A stretch of 64,000 nt of DNA, taken from positions 62,001 through 126,000 of the forward strand of contig JBBRNL010000008.1 in NCBI GenBank assembly GCA_038230335.1. The letters are read 5' to 3'. The position numbers were made by a program, and so were the translations under genes. A model generated the notes under the pieces. It searched no databases and was not told the origin of the DNA. It saw only the letters and a list, made by a program, of their open reading frames with translations. How positions within the stretch are numbered: position 1 is the stretch's first letter; the number at the start of each line of letters is the position of its first letter. This DNA is from JBBRDU01 sp038230335 (GTDB lineage: Bacteria; Verrucomicrobiota; Verrucomicrobiia; Chthoniobacterales; UBA10450). Of this stretch, positions 25,909-35,216 are shown piece by piece.

Positions 25909-27228
25909 ATGGGTTTCTTTGGACCAATTACGCCGCCACTTCTCGATGAGAGCTCCGCGCCCATCCTGCGGCGCGCCTTGCACCGTGCCCGCATCGTCGG
26001 CAGCTTCGCTGTTGTCCAGGCGGGCGTCCAAATCATCGGATTTTTCAGCGGCATTCTCCTGGTCCGCTGTCTCTCGCAGCGCGAGTACGCCTACTTTACC
26101 ATCGCCAACGCGATGCAGGGGACGATTAATTTGCTCGCTGATATAGGCATCAGCGTCGGTTTGATTTCAATCGGAGGTCGCGTCTGGCAGGATCGCCACC
26201 GCTTCGGCGAATTGGTGAACACCGCTCTCGCTTTGCGTCGGAAACTCGGGGCGTTTGCCGTCCTAGTCATCACGCCAATCATGTACCTGATGCTGGTCCG
26301 AAACGGTTCGTCGCCGCTCTACGCCGGAATTTTGATCGCTGTCGTTCTGGGCGGATTACTCGTGCAACTCTCGCTCGGCGTCTTAAGCGTTGTGCCGCGA
26401 TTACGCTCCGATCTGGGGCGTATTCAACTCATCGATGTAACCGGTGCCATCACGCGTCTCCTTTTAATCGGCCTGCTCCTTTTCGTATTCATGAATGCAG
26501 GCATGGCCGTGTTCATAGCCACTGCGGTGTTGCTGCTCCAATATTTCATGCTGCGCCGATACGTAGCCGGCGTCGTTGACTTCAACGCTCCCGAGAACGT
26601 CGAAGACAAGCGCGAAATCGTTCGATTAACCAGGCACCTTGCGGCCAACGCTGTTTTCTACTGTGTGCAGGGACAGATCACGATTTTTCTGATTGGTTTC
26701 TTCGCGCATCGCGCCAGTTCTGTCGCGGAGGTTGGCGCGCTGGGACGTCTCGCCATGATCTTTAGCGTCATGGGCAACCTTCTCACGAACGTGTTTGTGC
26801 CGGCTTTTGCCCGATGTGGGAGCGTTCGCAAACTGCGCTGGTTGTTTTTCGTGATCGTTGGCGCAGTCACGGCGTTTAGCGCCGTGATCGTTACGGCGGC
26901 CGCTCTATTTCCCGATCAGTTTCTATTTGTTCTGGGCAATAAGTACTCTCATTTGCATCGTGAACTGATCTTGATGGTGGGTGCCGCAGTCCTCAATGCC
27001 GTGGCCGGCGCGCTCTGGGCTCTAAACGCTTCCAAGGCATGGGTGGCCGGATCCTGGCTATATATCCCGCTCACTCTCGCGACACAAGTGGCTCTGATTC
27101 CTTTTACTGATTTCTCCAATGTCATGGGAGTGCTGACCTTCAACCTGGTTTCGCTCATTCCCAGCTTATTACTCAACGTGGTCCTGAGTTACCGCGGTTT
27201 TCGCCGGTTTTCGGTGGCCACCACATGA
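25909..27228 (+). CDS. Polysaccharide repeat-unit flippase (Wzx-like, MOP superfamily)
   Basis: A 439-residue polytopic membrane protein with about twelve hydrophobic segments and almost no soluble domain. The start of the fold (SFAVVQAGVQIIGFFSGILLVRCLSQREYAYFTIANAM) is typical of polysaccharide flippases. It would move the undecaprenyl-diphosphate-linked repeat unit from the cytoplasmic to the periplasmic leaflet. It is separated from the kinase gene by 146 bases and overlaps the next glycosyltransferase by ATGA, so it probably starts the assembly operon. An AAGGA lies about 14 bases before the ATG. Confidence 0.85.
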   Translation: MGFFGPITPPLLDESSAPILRRALHRARIVGSFAVVQAGVQIIGFFSGILLVRCLSQREYAYFTIANAMQGTINLLADIGISVGLISIGGRVWQDRHRFGELVNTALALRRKLGAFAVLVITPIMYLMLVRNGSSPLYAGILIAVVLGGLLVQLSLGVLSVVPRLRSDLGRIQLIDVTGAITRLLLIGLLLFVFMNAGMAVFIATAVLLLQYFMLRRYVAGVVDFNAPENVEDKREIVRLTRHLAANAVFYCVQGQITIFLIGFFAHRASSVAEVGALGRLAMIFSVMGNLLTNVFVPAFARCGSVRKLRWLFFVIVGAVTAFSAVIVTAAALFPDQFLFVLGNKYSHLHRELILMVGAAVLNAVAGALWALNASKAWVAGSWLYIPLTLATQVALIPFTDFSNVMGVLTFNLVSLIPSLLLNVVLSYRGFRRFSVATT

Positions 27229-28064
27229 AATCGCCTAACTTCGGTTATCATCTGGCCCGTTTTTACGGACGTGTGATTCGCCGGTTCTATCGATTCTTCC
27301 TGCCACTCATCGTCCGTCGCCCTATCCGGCCGTCCCGCACGATTGATCTCGACGTCTTCGCCTATTCGAATGAGCAGAGCATGCCCGAGCAGGTGGCTTC
27401 CATTCGTTCGTTTCTGCGACACGCCGGGCGCCCCACGAACTTCATTGTCGTGTCTGATGGTTCGCACTCAGGACCAAGCATTCGCCTCCTCGAACGGATC
27501 GATCCCAGCGTCTCCGTGGAACAAGCCAAAGTTTCCGTGCCCGCTTCGTTCGACAAGTTCCGTCATTATCTGGAAACTCATCCGACCGGCAAACAGCTCG
27601 ATCTTATCATGAATCTCCCGCGCGGCGGGCCCGCCTTGTACACGGACTCGGATGTTCTTTTTTTTGCTGGCATATCAGATCTTCTCGATCGGTTGCACGA
27701 CCGTGATATGCCCGCCTATTATTTGACCGACTGTCAGTTCGCCGGGGATGAGCGGCTTTTACGCGATGCTGCCGAGCACCAACATCCAGTGAATACCGGC
27801 GTTTTACTTTTATTCCGAAAACTTGATTGGTCGCTCAGTGTCGCGCGTTTTGCCGAACTCGAAGGAGATCCCACTTTCTTCACTAACCAGACGATGACAC
27901 ATCTGACCATGCACCAGAACTTGGCCCGCCCTTTCGATCCTGTGAGATATGTGCTTCAACTGGACGATCAGTTTGCTTTTCCGGACCGATACGCAGGCGA
28001 TAAATTGGCTCTGCGTCATTATGTTAATCCAGTCAGGCACAAATTTTGGACAAGTCTGAGGTAG
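27225..28064 (+). CDS. Glycosyltransferase of the nucleotide-diphospho-sugar (GT-A) type
   Basis: A 279-residue protein with an N-terminal basic stretch (RVIRRFYRFFLPLIVRR) that could sit on the membrane. A DxD-type metal site, ALYTDSDVLFF, lies near residue 138. This and the later HPVNTGVLLLF segment resemble GT8-like enzymes, in which an aspartate pair binds the metal-nucleotide sugar. The start overlaps the flippase stop (ATGA). Donor and linkage are unknown, and similarity to named families is modest. Confidence 0.65.
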   Translation: MKSPNFGYHLARFYGRVIRRFYRFFLPLIVRRPIRPSRTIDLDVFAYSNEQSMPEQVASIRSFLRHAGRPTNFIVVSDGSHSGPSIRLLERIDPSVSVEQAKVSVPASFDKFRHYLETHPTGKQLDLIMNLPRGGPALYTDSDVLFFAGISDLLDRLHDRDMPAYYLTDCQFAGDERLLRDAAEHQHPVNTGVLLLFRKLDWSLSVARFAELEGDPTFFTNQTMTHLTMHQNLARPFDPVRYVLQLDDQFAFPDRYAGDKLALRHYVNPVRHKFWTSLR

Positions 28065-29284
28065 ACGAACGGCATTCCATTGGAGCCGGCCCCGACCCAC
28101 TACGGATCCTGCTGGTGGTAAATCTTGCCTGGGATCCACACTTGGGCGCGGTTCGAGTGTTCATGGAACTGGCTGAGCAATGGCGCGCGGCCGGTCACAC
28201 CGTTGAGACATACAGCGTTGCTGATGCTTTTGGCGCAGGCCGTTCCTGGCCCGCGCTCACTGCTCTCCGCCAGCTCCTGTTCGGCTACAAGGCCGCGGCG
28301 TTTGTGAGAAAAAACAGGGGCCGCTTCGACGTGATCGATGCTTTGATCGGGTCGCTCCACGGATCGAAAAAAAGTCTCAGGATGAGCGGCCTGCTCGTCG
28401 CACGTTCCGTGGGACTTTATCTGCTCTACGAGCGTTTTGACCAGGAAGCTCGACGGCGCCGGCCAGAGACTCGAGGCAGGATTATAACTGGGGTGTTCTA
28501 TGATGCTGTCAATCGATGGTTTAGATGCCTTTCTAATGCTGCCGTCCGGAGAGCCGATCTAATCAATGTGCCTAACGAAGAAGAGAGGCAATGTCTTCAA
28601 AACGAAGGAGTCAGTCAATTTTCTATCACAGTTCAACCATACGGTTTGAGTCCCGAGCGTCGCGAGGCCCTCGATCAGGCTGCGGCACCGGCCGAAACAC
28701 GCCTGCCGCTCGGAAGAGTCAGTTTCCTCGGAATGTGGTCTCCTCGAAAGGGTTCGCGGGATTGGTCCAATATTGTTCGGCTGGTTTGGCAGCAGATTCC
28801 GGAGGCGCACTTCTGTTTCCTGGGCACGATGGTTGAACCGGACAAGGTGTTGCAGGACCTGGGCTTAAAGTCTTCGGAACGAATCGAAGTGTTACCGCAA
28901 TATGCACAGGAAGACTTGCCTGCCTTGCTCGGTCCGTGTGCGGTTGGAGCATTTCCAAGCTTCGTCGAAGGGTTCGGCATAGCGGTGCTGGAACAACTGG
29001 CTGCCGGCATTCCCACCGTAGCCTTCGATGTGGCTGGGCCGCGCGATATGCTTCGTCATATCTCTCCCGACTTGTTAGTGCCGGTGGGAGATGTGCAAAA
29101 GTTTGCGGATGCGCTAATCCGTATCCTGCGATCCGACCTTACGGTCTATCGCGGTTTGTCTGGCCGGTGCAAGGAAGGCAGCGTCAGTTTCGATTGGACG
29201 ACAATTGCGCGCGACACCGCAGACACTTATCGAACGCGTCTCGGCAAGATGCCGCTCACCCGGGGGACGAACCATGCCGCTTGA
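28046..29284 (+). CDS. Glycosyltransferase, GT4 family
   Basis: A 412-residue GT-B enzyme. The N-terminal domain starts with LRILLVVNLAWDPHLGAVRVFMELA, and the C-terminal donor site has FPSFVEGFGIAVLEQLAAGIPTVAFD, the E-x7-E type motif of GT4 retaining enzymes. The only usual start codon close enough to the fold is TTG 28046, which overlaps the previous gene by 19 bases. A weak start could keep dosage low or depend on translational coupling. It would add a sugar to the lipid-linked repeat on the cytoplasmic face. Donor unknown. Confidence 0.85.
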   Translation: MDKSEVDERHSIGAGPDPLRILLVVNLAWDPHLGAVRVFMELAEQWRAAGHTVETYSVADAFGAGRSWPALTALRQLLFGYKAAAFVRKNRGRFDVIDALIGSLHGSKKSLRMSGLLVARSVGLYLLYERFDQEARRRRPETRGRIITGVFYDAVNRWFRCLSNAAVRRADLINVPNEEERQCLQNEGVSQFSITVQPYGLSPERREALDQAAAPAETRLPLGRVSFLGMWSPRKGSRDWSNIVRLVWQQIPEAHFCFLGTMVEPDKVLQDLGLKSSERIEVLPQYAQEDLPALLGPCAVGAFPSFVEGFGIAVLEQLAAGIPTVAFDVAGPRDMLRHISPDLLVPVGDVQKFADALIRILRSDLTVYRGLSGRCKEGSVSFDWTTIARDTADTYRTRLGKMPLTRGTNHAA

Positions 29285-30368
29285 AGCGACCGTATTACAG
29301 ATTGTTCCGCAACTTCCCGGAAGTTACGACGGAGTGGGAGATTATGCGCTTGCCCTGGCCAAACGTTTGCAGAGCAACCATGGATTAAGAACCACCTTCG
29401 CCGTGGCTGCGGAAACTGCGGTCGGGGAGAAAGAAGGCTTCAAAGTCGTCTCCGGATTGCGTTCCGCTCTGGCCGCAGATTTTCATCACGTCATCCTGCA
29501 CTACGCCAACTACGGATATCAGCCGCGCGGCGTTCCTTTTGATCTCCTCCATTGCGCGCGGGAGCTTCACCGCCGGTTGCGTGGTCGCTGGATCACGACG
29601 TTTCACGAAATCTACGCTTCCGGACCGCCCTGGCGCAGCGCTTTCTGGCTCCGGCCGTTTCAGGTAAAAATCGCGCGCGACCTGGTGGATCTGTCCAGCT
29701 GCTGTGTGGTGAGCAACGAAATCATCAAACGGGAGATTGTGCGTCATGACCGAGGCAAACCTGTTCACGTCGTGCCGGTGACATCGAATTTTGGGGAGCC
29801 TCCACTCTCGGCGCTAAGTGCGAAATCTTTGCACCGCTGGGCCATCTGTGGAGGAACCGCCCTGATCGAACGGTCCTTGCGAACGTTTGCCAGAATACAG
29901 CGATTCATTCCGCCGGAGTATTTTCCTGAACAGATGGAGATCATCGGAGGAGCGGCCACGGAGGGAATTCGTCATGAGTTACGCGGACTGCAAGAGTCCA
30001 TGCCTAACGTATCCTTTCGGCATCATGCGCAGGTTACCGTCGAAACCGCTTCGCCGCTTCTCGCCGCATGCACCTTCGGCTGGCTGGATTATTTTGGAAT
30101 GGGCAAGCCATGGCCGGGTATGATTTTCAAGTCCGGTTCCTTTGCCGCCCTTTGCGCTCATGGAATTGTTCCGATTCTTGCGCATGACGAACGTTTTCTC
30201 TCGGCTGGCGCCGAGGCTTTACCCGGACCTTTTTTTTGCACTGTGAACTCCGTCCGGTTCCCGGAGCCTGGACAAGTGATTGAGATTCAGTGGGCTCTGC
30301 ATGGCTGGTATGACCGGAATACATCGTCCACTCGCACCGCCGCCCTCTATGCAGAGGCGCTGAAATGA
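29274..30368 (+). CDS. Glycosyltransferase-like protein of the polysaccharide locus
   Basis: A 364-residue protein starting MPLEATVLQIVPQLPGSYDGVGDYALALAKRL, which matches the first strand-loop-helix of GT-B glycosyltransferases (GVGDYA loop). The usual E-x7-E donor motif is not visible in the C-terminal half, so the family is divergent. A DSSTR-free tail ends in AALYAEALK. ATG 29274 lies inside the end of the preceding gene (11-base overlap); the frame remains open further upstream, but only within that gene. The next gene overlaps by ATGA. The activity is inferred from fold start and context. Confidence 0.65.
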   Translation: MPLEATVLQIVPQLPGSYDGVGDYALALAKRLQSNHGLRTTFAVAAETAVGEKEGFKVVSGLRSALAADFHHVILHYANYGYQPRGVPFDLLHCARELHRRLRGRWITTFHEIYASGPPWRSAFWLRPFQVKIARDLVDLSSCCVVSNEIIKREIVRHDRGKPVHVVPVTSNFGEPPLSALSAKSLHRWAICGGTALIERSLRTFARIQRFIPPEYFPEQMEIIGGAATEGIRHELRGLQESMPNVSFRHHAQVTVETASPLLAACTFGWLDYFGMGKPWPGMIFKSGSFAALCAHGIVPILAHDERFLSAGAEALPGPFFCTVNSVRFPEPGQVIEIQWALHGWYDRNTSSTRTAALYAEALK

Positions 30369-31264
30369 TGCTCTTCGACGACCTCACGATTGCAACCACC
30401 GCGCACAATAACGTGGAGATGTGCGCTGCGATGTTGCATTCGTTTGAGGCAAATCTCGGACAAGTGTCCGAAATCATTGTGGTTGATGACCGGTCGGAGT
30501 CGCCCGTCTCAGTGCCGCTTTGTTCTTCGCCGGTGCGGTTGATTCGATCGAGTGCGTCTCTCGGATTTTGCAAGGCCTCCGATCTGGCGTTGCGCGCCGT
30601 TCAGACGAAATACGCTTTGCTCGTCGACGCAGATGTCTTGTTTGAGCCGGGAAATTTTGCCGACGGCTTCTCGGAGTTTCGCGATTCCGCGTGGGCCTGG
30701 GTCAATTTCCGGCAGATCAATTTCGCGGGCCAGGCCCAGGCGTCTTATGACCAGCCCTTGCTGCCTCCGTGGGTGTTTGCGGCTGGTAATCAGGTCTTCT
30801 TTTGGTGGCAACGGTTTCATCGGCCGCCCGAGCCGGAGAACAAAGGCGATCGAATCGCTCCGGTCGAAGTGGCTCACTCAAGCTGCACCCTGGTCAAAAT
30901 GGAAGCATTCCTCGCTATTGGTGGATTTGATCCTTGGTACTGGCAATGTCAGTCCGATGTCGATCTGAGTTTACGTCTGCGCGAACGCGGATACCGCGTC
31001 GGAGTCGATCTCGGATACCAGGTGAAACATGACGGTGCTGGTGGGAAGGGCGGCGGCGCGGCGCGTGTCTTGGACCTCTATCGGTCGCGCGTTCATCTTT
31101 ACGAGAATGCGTATCCAGCCAGCCGGATTTACCTGCGCCCCGTGCTTTTCATTCGACACCTGCTGGAAGTGGCCTGGTTTGGAATGATGCGACTCTTTAA
31201 GAAAGACAGTCGACTAAAGGCACGGGTCGAGATGCTGAAAGGAGTTTTCTACGACTACCACTAA
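30365..31264 (+). CDS. Glycosyltransferase, GT2 family
   Basis: A 299-residue GT-A enzyme. LTIATTAHNN begins the nucleotide-binding fold, IIVVDDRSE follows, and YALLVDADVLFEPG near residue 88 holds the DxD metal site. A late GGFDPWYWQCQSDVDLSLRLRERG segment has the ED/DVDL catalytic base region typical of GT2 inverting enzymes. Its ATG overlaps the previous stop (ATGA). It probably transfers one sugar of the repeat unit in the cytoplasm; the donor cannot be told. Confidence 0.88.
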   Translation: MMLFDDLTIATTAHNNVEMCAAMLHSFEANLGQVSEIIVVDDRSESPVSVPLCSSPVRLIRSSASLGFCKASDLALRAVQTKYALLVDADVLFEPGNFADGFSEFRDSAWAWVNFRQINFAGQAQASYDQPLLPPWVFAAGNQVFFWWQRFHRPPEPENKGDRIAPVEVAHSSCTLVKMEAFLAIGGFDPWYWQCQSDVDLSLRLRERGYRVGVDLGYQVKHDGAGGKGGGAARVLDLYRSRVHLYENAYPASRIYLRPVLFIRHLLEVAWFGMMRLFKKDSRLKARVEMLKGVFYDYH

Positions 31265-31265
31265 A

Positions 31266-31952
31266 ATGAAATCAACGACGGGAATCAGCCCACGAGAGTT
31301 GGAGATTCAGCAGTTGATTACGCGTTACGAGCAGAGCCGACCGGAGGGGCCGGTCCCTGCATGGGTTCTTCCTCCAACAAGCTGCGAATTCTTGCGCGAC
31401 CTGGCCGCTTCTTTTCCTTCTCCTCTGCACGCGTTTGAATTCGGATCAGGTCGCTCGACCCATGCTTTGCGAAGCGGCTCCGCCCGGACAACAAGCGTGG
31501 AGAATTCGGCCGATTGGCTGCACCAGACCGAAGAGGGTGGCGGGGACAAACGTCCCGGCGATGAGTCGCTCGTCATTCCGTTGCGCCGTTGCTGGAATCG
31601 TCTGCGTTTGATTGAATCGTTCGACTTGCAGTCACAACCTCAGGTCATCCAGTCTTTGCGGGAATCTCATCTGATCCTGGTAGACAGTCCGCCCAATCCG
31701 GCCAAACGAGAGCACGCGCTTTTTCTCGCCCTCCGTTATGCGCCAGTCGGTGCCGTCATCGTCCTCGATGATTTGGAGGTCCCGGTCGTGACGCGTTTCA
31801 GTTTGCGTCTGGCCCGGCAAAACTCGCGCGCCTTACGCTTTTGGAAGGTTCACATCGACCATCAACTCGGATTATTTCTCAAGATGCGATCCGAATGCAT
31901 TCGATCTTTGCCTACCCCACGAGAATTTATTGGAACTTGGCTGCGCGCGTGA
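31266..31952 (+). CDS. Class I SAM methyltransferase-like protein
   Basis: A 228-residue protein with a methyltransferase-like Rossmann core: HAFEFGSGRSTHAL (motif I, GxG) near residue 60, SVEN at the end of the second strand, LILVDSPP near 140 and GAVIVLDDLEVP near 170. These features match class I methyltransferases acting on sugars or acyl chains. The N-terminal 50 residues are an extra helical segment. It begins one base after the stop of the GT2 gene and is followed 22 bases later by a GT4 gene. Modification of a sugar in the repeat unit is plausible but not shown. Confidence 0.6.
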   Translation: MKSTTGISPRELEIQQLITRYEQSRPEGPVPAWVLPPTSCEFLRDLAASFPSPLHAFEFGSGRSTHALRSGSARTTSVENSADWLHQTEEGGGDKRPGDESLVIPLRRCWNRLRLIESFDLQSQPQVIQSLRESHLILVDSPPNPAKREHALFLALRYAPVGAVIVLDDLEVPVVTRFSLRLARQNSRALRFWKVHIDHQLGLFLKMRSECIRSLPTPREFIGTWLRA

Positions 31953-31974
31953 TTCAACCTGTTGATCGACTGCT

Positions 31975-32976
31975 TTGAAGATTTTGCTTGGGTCCCACCA
32001 CTTTTTTCCGAGCACGGGCGGGATCGAAACCGTGAGCGATATCCTGGCTCGGGAGTTTGTGGCGCTTGGACACGACGTCCGGGTGATCACGCAAACGGAA
32101 GGCGAGGGAGATTTTCCTTTCCTGGTGATTCGGCGGCCCGGTCTGGCTGAGCTGATCAGCCAGGTAAAATGGTGCAACGTATTTCTACAAAACAATATTT
32201 CGCTGCGCACCGTTTGGCCGTTACTGCTTTTTCGGCGTCCCCTTTTCATCACTCATCAAACGTGGATCGGAGATGAGACGGGTTCTCCCGCCTGGTCGCA
32301 GCGTCTCAAACTCGCCGTCTTGCGCCATGCCACAAATTTTTCGATCAGCCGTGCCATTGCCGACAAGGTGCCCGTTCCGTCCGTCAAAGTCGGAAATCCA
32401 TTCAACGACGAAGTTTTTCGATCAGCCGAAAATGACAAAAGAACGCACGATTTGATTTTCGTGGGACGTCTCGTCTCAGACAAGGGCGTTGATGTTTTGA
32501 TCGATGCACTCGCGATTCTGCTGCAATCGGGAATGCACCCGCGGCTGACTGTCGTGGGCGACGGTGTCGAGCGTACGGCTCTCGAACAGAAAGCAGAGCA
32601 TCTGGGATTGGGATCCTCTATCAGTTTCGTGGGTAGTCAGACCGGCACGCAGTTGTCGAAAACAATGAATGCCCACCGAATTCTTGTTGTTCCGTCTCGC
32701 TGGCCGGAGCCCTTCGGGATTGTCGCGCTGGAAGGGCTGGCTTGCGGGTGCGTGGTGGTAGGATCCGAACAAGGGGGATTACCTGAGGCCATGGGCCCGT
32801 GCGGACTGACTTTTCCCAATGGGGACGCCCGCGCGCTGGCCCGCGTTCTGCAGGACCTTTTGCATAATCCAGGTCGCGTGGCCCGTCTTCGAGAAGGGGC
32901 GCAGGAACATCTTGCCCCGTTTAGCCGGCGGCAGGTCGCGAATTCTTATCTGCAGGCGATGGGAGCAACGTCATGA
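31975..32976 (+). CDS. Glycosyltransferase, GT4 family (TTG start)
   Basis: A 333-residue GT-B enzyme. The N-terminus KILLGSHHFFPSTGGIETV has the family's GG loop, the linker LIFVGRLVSDKGVDVLIDAL starts the donor domain, and VPSRWPEPFGIVALEGLACG is the E-x7-E motif. No ATG or GTG is near the fold start, so TTG 31975 is used. The stop overlaps the next ATG (ATGA). It is one of the smaller GT4 members of the locus. Donor sugar unknown. Confidence 0.87.
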   Translation: MKILLGSHHFFPSTGGIETVSDILAREFVALGHDVRVITQTEGEGDFPFLVIRRPGLAELISQVKWCNVFLQNNISLRTVWPLLLFRRPLFITHQTWIGDETGSPAWSQRLKLAVLRHATNFSISRAIADKVPVPSVKVGNPFNDEVFRSAENDKRTHDLIFVGRLVSDKGVDVLIDALAILLQSGMHPRLTVVGDGVERTALEQKAEHLGLGSSISFVGSQTGTQLSKTMNAHRILVVPSRWPEPFGIVALEGLACGCVVVGSEQGGLPEAMGPCGLTFPNGDARALARVLQDLLHNPGRVARLREGAQEHLAPFSRRQVANSYLQAMGATS

Positions 32977-34217
32977 TTGTTCTCACGCATCCGACAGGCA
33001 ACGCAAATGTTCGCGCCATTCTTAACGCGCTTTATCAGGCAAACTTGCTCGAGCGGTTTGTCACAACTTTGGCCTGGTCCAAAAGTTCGCATCCGTTTTT
33101 AAGCGACCACATTCGAGGGAAGCTCCGTCGCAATTACGCCCTGCCCGTAGAGAAGATGGATGTCCATCCCTTGCGCGAGGCGCTTCGTTTACTGGCCGGT
33201 CCCTTGCGGGCCGGTTGGTTGACAAAGCATGAAACCGGCTGGGCTAGCCTGGATAAGGTTTTTCAGGATGTGGACGGACATGCGGCCCGCTGCCTCAGGC
33301 GCGGAGGCTACGGCGCCGAGGTGCGTGGCGTGTATGCCTACGAGGATTGTGCGCATCAATTATTTGAAGCGGCGCGGGATCTTGATCTGCGCAGAGTCTA
33401 CGAATTGCCTATCGCCTATTGGGAAACGGCTCAGCGGCTTCTCCATGAAGAAGCGGAACGCTATCCGGACTGGGAGCCGACGCTTGCAGGAACGCGTGAT
33501 TCAGAGGAAAAGCTAGCCCGTAAAACGCGCGAACTTGAGCTGGCCGAATTGGTCGTTTGTCCGAGCCGCTTCGTCCTGGAGTCTTTGCCCGCAGACGTCA
33601 GCGGGCGGAAGAAATGTTTATGTGTTCCCTTCGGTTCTCCCGAAGTGGAGACCGATGAGACAGTGCCTCGATCGGGCGAAGGTCCTCTAAGAGTTCTCTT
33701 CGCCGGCGCGTTGACTCAGCGGAAGGGCTTGGCCGACGTTTTTTCCGCCGTCAAGATGATGGATTCCGCCCAGGTTGAACTGGTCGTCATGGGTTCGCTC
33801 GTGCAGCCGTTAAGCTGGTATCAGGAGCGTTCGCCAAACTTCATATACGAACCGCCGCGACCGCACCGCCAGTTCCTCGAATTGATGCGCACGTGTGACG
33901 TGCTTGTTCTCCCTTCGATTGTCGAAGGACGGGCTCTTGTGCAACAGGAAGCCATGGCTGGTGGACTTCCCGTGATCGCCACTCGAAACGCGGGTGCAGA
34001 CGATTTGATCACGGACGGTGAAACCGGTTTCCTTATCCCAATCCGCTCTCCCGAACAAATTGCCGAAAAAATAGGATGGTGTGTGCAAAACAGGCCGGCC
34101 CTTGAGGGCATGGGGTTCGCCGCGCAAGCTCGGGCACGCGAGATTACCTGGCAATCGTATGGAGAGACGGTGGTAGGCGCAATCCGTGGTTTAATCAAGA
34201 ATGCGGCGGTTTCTTAA
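32973..34217 (+). CDS. Glycosyltransferase, GT4 family
   Basis: A 414-residue GT-B enzyme. The N-terminal domain is atypical (MIVLTHPTGNANVRAILNALYQANLLERFVT), with helical insertions of about 100 residues. The C-terminal half is canonical: RVLFAGALTQRKGLADVFSAV and LPSIVEGRALVQQEAMAGGLPVIAT. The EGR rather than EGFG variant of the donor motif is seen in several GT4 subgroups. The gene overlaps its upstream neighbour by ATGA and its downstream FkbM gene by 17 bases, a sign of a single operon. Confidence 0.86.
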   Translation: MIVLTHPTGNANVRAILNALYQANLLERFVTTLAWSKSSHPFLSDHIRGKLRRNYALPVEKMDVHPLREALRLLAGPLRAGWLTKHETGWASLDKVFQDVDGHAARCLRRGGYGAEVRGVYAYEDCAHQLFEAARDLDLRRVYELPIAYWETAQRLLHEEAERYPDWEPTLAGTRDSEEKLARKTRELELAELVVCPSRFVLESLPADVSGRKKCLCVPFGSPEVETDETVPRSGEGPLRVLFAGALTQRKGLADVFSAVKMMDSAQVELVVMGSLVQPLSWYQERSPNFIYEPPRPHRQFLELMRTCDVLVLPSIVEGRALVQQEAMAGGLPVIATRNAGADDLITDGETGFLIPIRSPEQIAEKIGWCVQNRPALEGMGFAAQARAREITWQSYGETVVGAIRGLIKNAAVS

Positions 34218-35058
34218 GCAGCGCTTTCGAAGGTTCCTGCCGCGGGCCGTCCGCCGCACCTTAAGACAGCGGTTCGAGGCGAAATTCAACAGCACCGTGC
34301 AGACGGAACTCCGCGTGGAGGAGATCGATTCCGCGCTGTGCTGCACGGTCGATCGTTTGTGGTCATTCCTGGTCCCTGCGGCGTGGAAGGACGACCTAAA
34401 TTACCTAACGACCACTTCCGAAGGACGCGGCGAAATTTACAATATCGCCGCGGCCGCCCGGCAGGGTGGAGTACTTTTTGACATCGGGGCCCATTCCGGA
34501 TTGATCTCGGCCTTGTTTTGCGCGGCCCACCCGCGCAATAGAGTTTTCAGCTTTGAGCCATCTCCAGTTTTGGCGGAGCGACTGCGGGACATTTCTCAGC
34601 TTAACCGGTTCGGAGAACGAATGCGTATCGAACGAATTGGGATTGGCGAAACGACGGCGACCACGGAAATGCTATTGGATCCGGTGAGCGGCTTTGTTCA
34701 AGCAAAACGATTTGACCACACGATGTGGGAATCTCCGCAGACTGTTCAGATCCGAACGGAACGCATTGCCGATGCGGCCGTGCGTTTGGATATCATTCCG
34801 CAATATATCAAACTCGATATAGAGGCGTATGAGTTTGAGGCAATCAAAGGCTCACTGGAATTCCTCGCCCGCCACAAACCCACGATTTTCCTGGAACTGC
34901 ATCTGGATTATCTCGAGCAAAGGGGCCTGTCCGCCAAAGCGGTCGTCGAAATGCTCGAAGAATGCGGATATGAGTTGTTTACCTGCTCCGGTTCAAAACT
35001 GAAGGCGAAGACCCTCTATGACTCACCCTTGCCAAACGTTAACGTGGTGGCGCGATGA
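34201..35058 (+). CDS. FkbM-family methyltransferase
   Basis: A 285-residue SAM-dependent O-methyltransferase of the FkbM type. Motif I is VLFDIGAHSGLISALFC (about residue 97), followed by VFSFEPSP. The FkbM domain's YIKLDIEAYEFEAIKGSLEFL and IFLELH blocks follow near 200-225. An N-terminal basic stretch (LKQRFRRFLPRAVRRTLRQRF) may bind the membrane or the lipid-linked acceptor. Methylation of a sugar hydroxyl in the repeat, or capping of a chain, is inferred from context. The stop overlaps the ATG of a small unlisted-length gene (ATGA). Confidence 0.88.
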   Translation: MRRFLKQRFRRFLPRAVRRTLRQRFEAKFNSTVQTELRVEEIDSALCCTVDRLWSFLVPAAWKDDLNYLTTTSEGRGEIYNIAAAARQGGVLFDIGAHSGLISALFCAAHPRNRVFSFEPSPVLAERLRDISQLNRFGERMRIERIGIGETTATTEMLLDPVSGFVQAKRFDHTMWESPQTVQIRTERIADAAVRLDIIPQYIKLDIEAYEFEAIKGSLEFLARHKPTIFLELHLDYLEQRGLSAKAVVEMLEECGYELFTCSGSKLKAKTLYDSPLPNVNVVAR

Positions 35059-35216
35059 CGGATGACTCTCACGTTACTATGGTCTCCGTTAACGTTGGTG
35101 GCGCCGTGACTAGAATGAGGGCATATGGCATGGGGATTGCGGGTTCAGAAAGGACCGAAGGATTTGATCGTCCGGCCCGGGACACGTCTGATAACGACCC
35201 GCGCCTCTTTTATTAA
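35055..35216 (+). CDS. Small 53-residue protein coupled to both neighbours in the polysaccharide operon
   Basis: A 54-codon frame starts MTDDSHVTMVSVNVGG and ends DNDPRLFY. Its ATG overlaps the FkbM stop (ATGA at 35055-35058), and its TAA overlaps the ATG of the polymerase-like gene (TAATG at 35214-35218). Such overlaps at both ends match the style of the rest of this operon and argue for translation. The peptide is hydrophilic, without a membrane segment or signal, and no family is recognised. Bases 35090-35105 partly repeat the 3' end of the FkbM gene (GTTAACGT-GGTGGCGC), so local duplication may have created part of it. It may also be a chance frame or a gene remnant. Confidence 0.45.
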   Translation: MTDDSHVTMVSVNVGGAVTRMRAYGMGIAGSERTEGFDRPARDTSDNDPRLFY

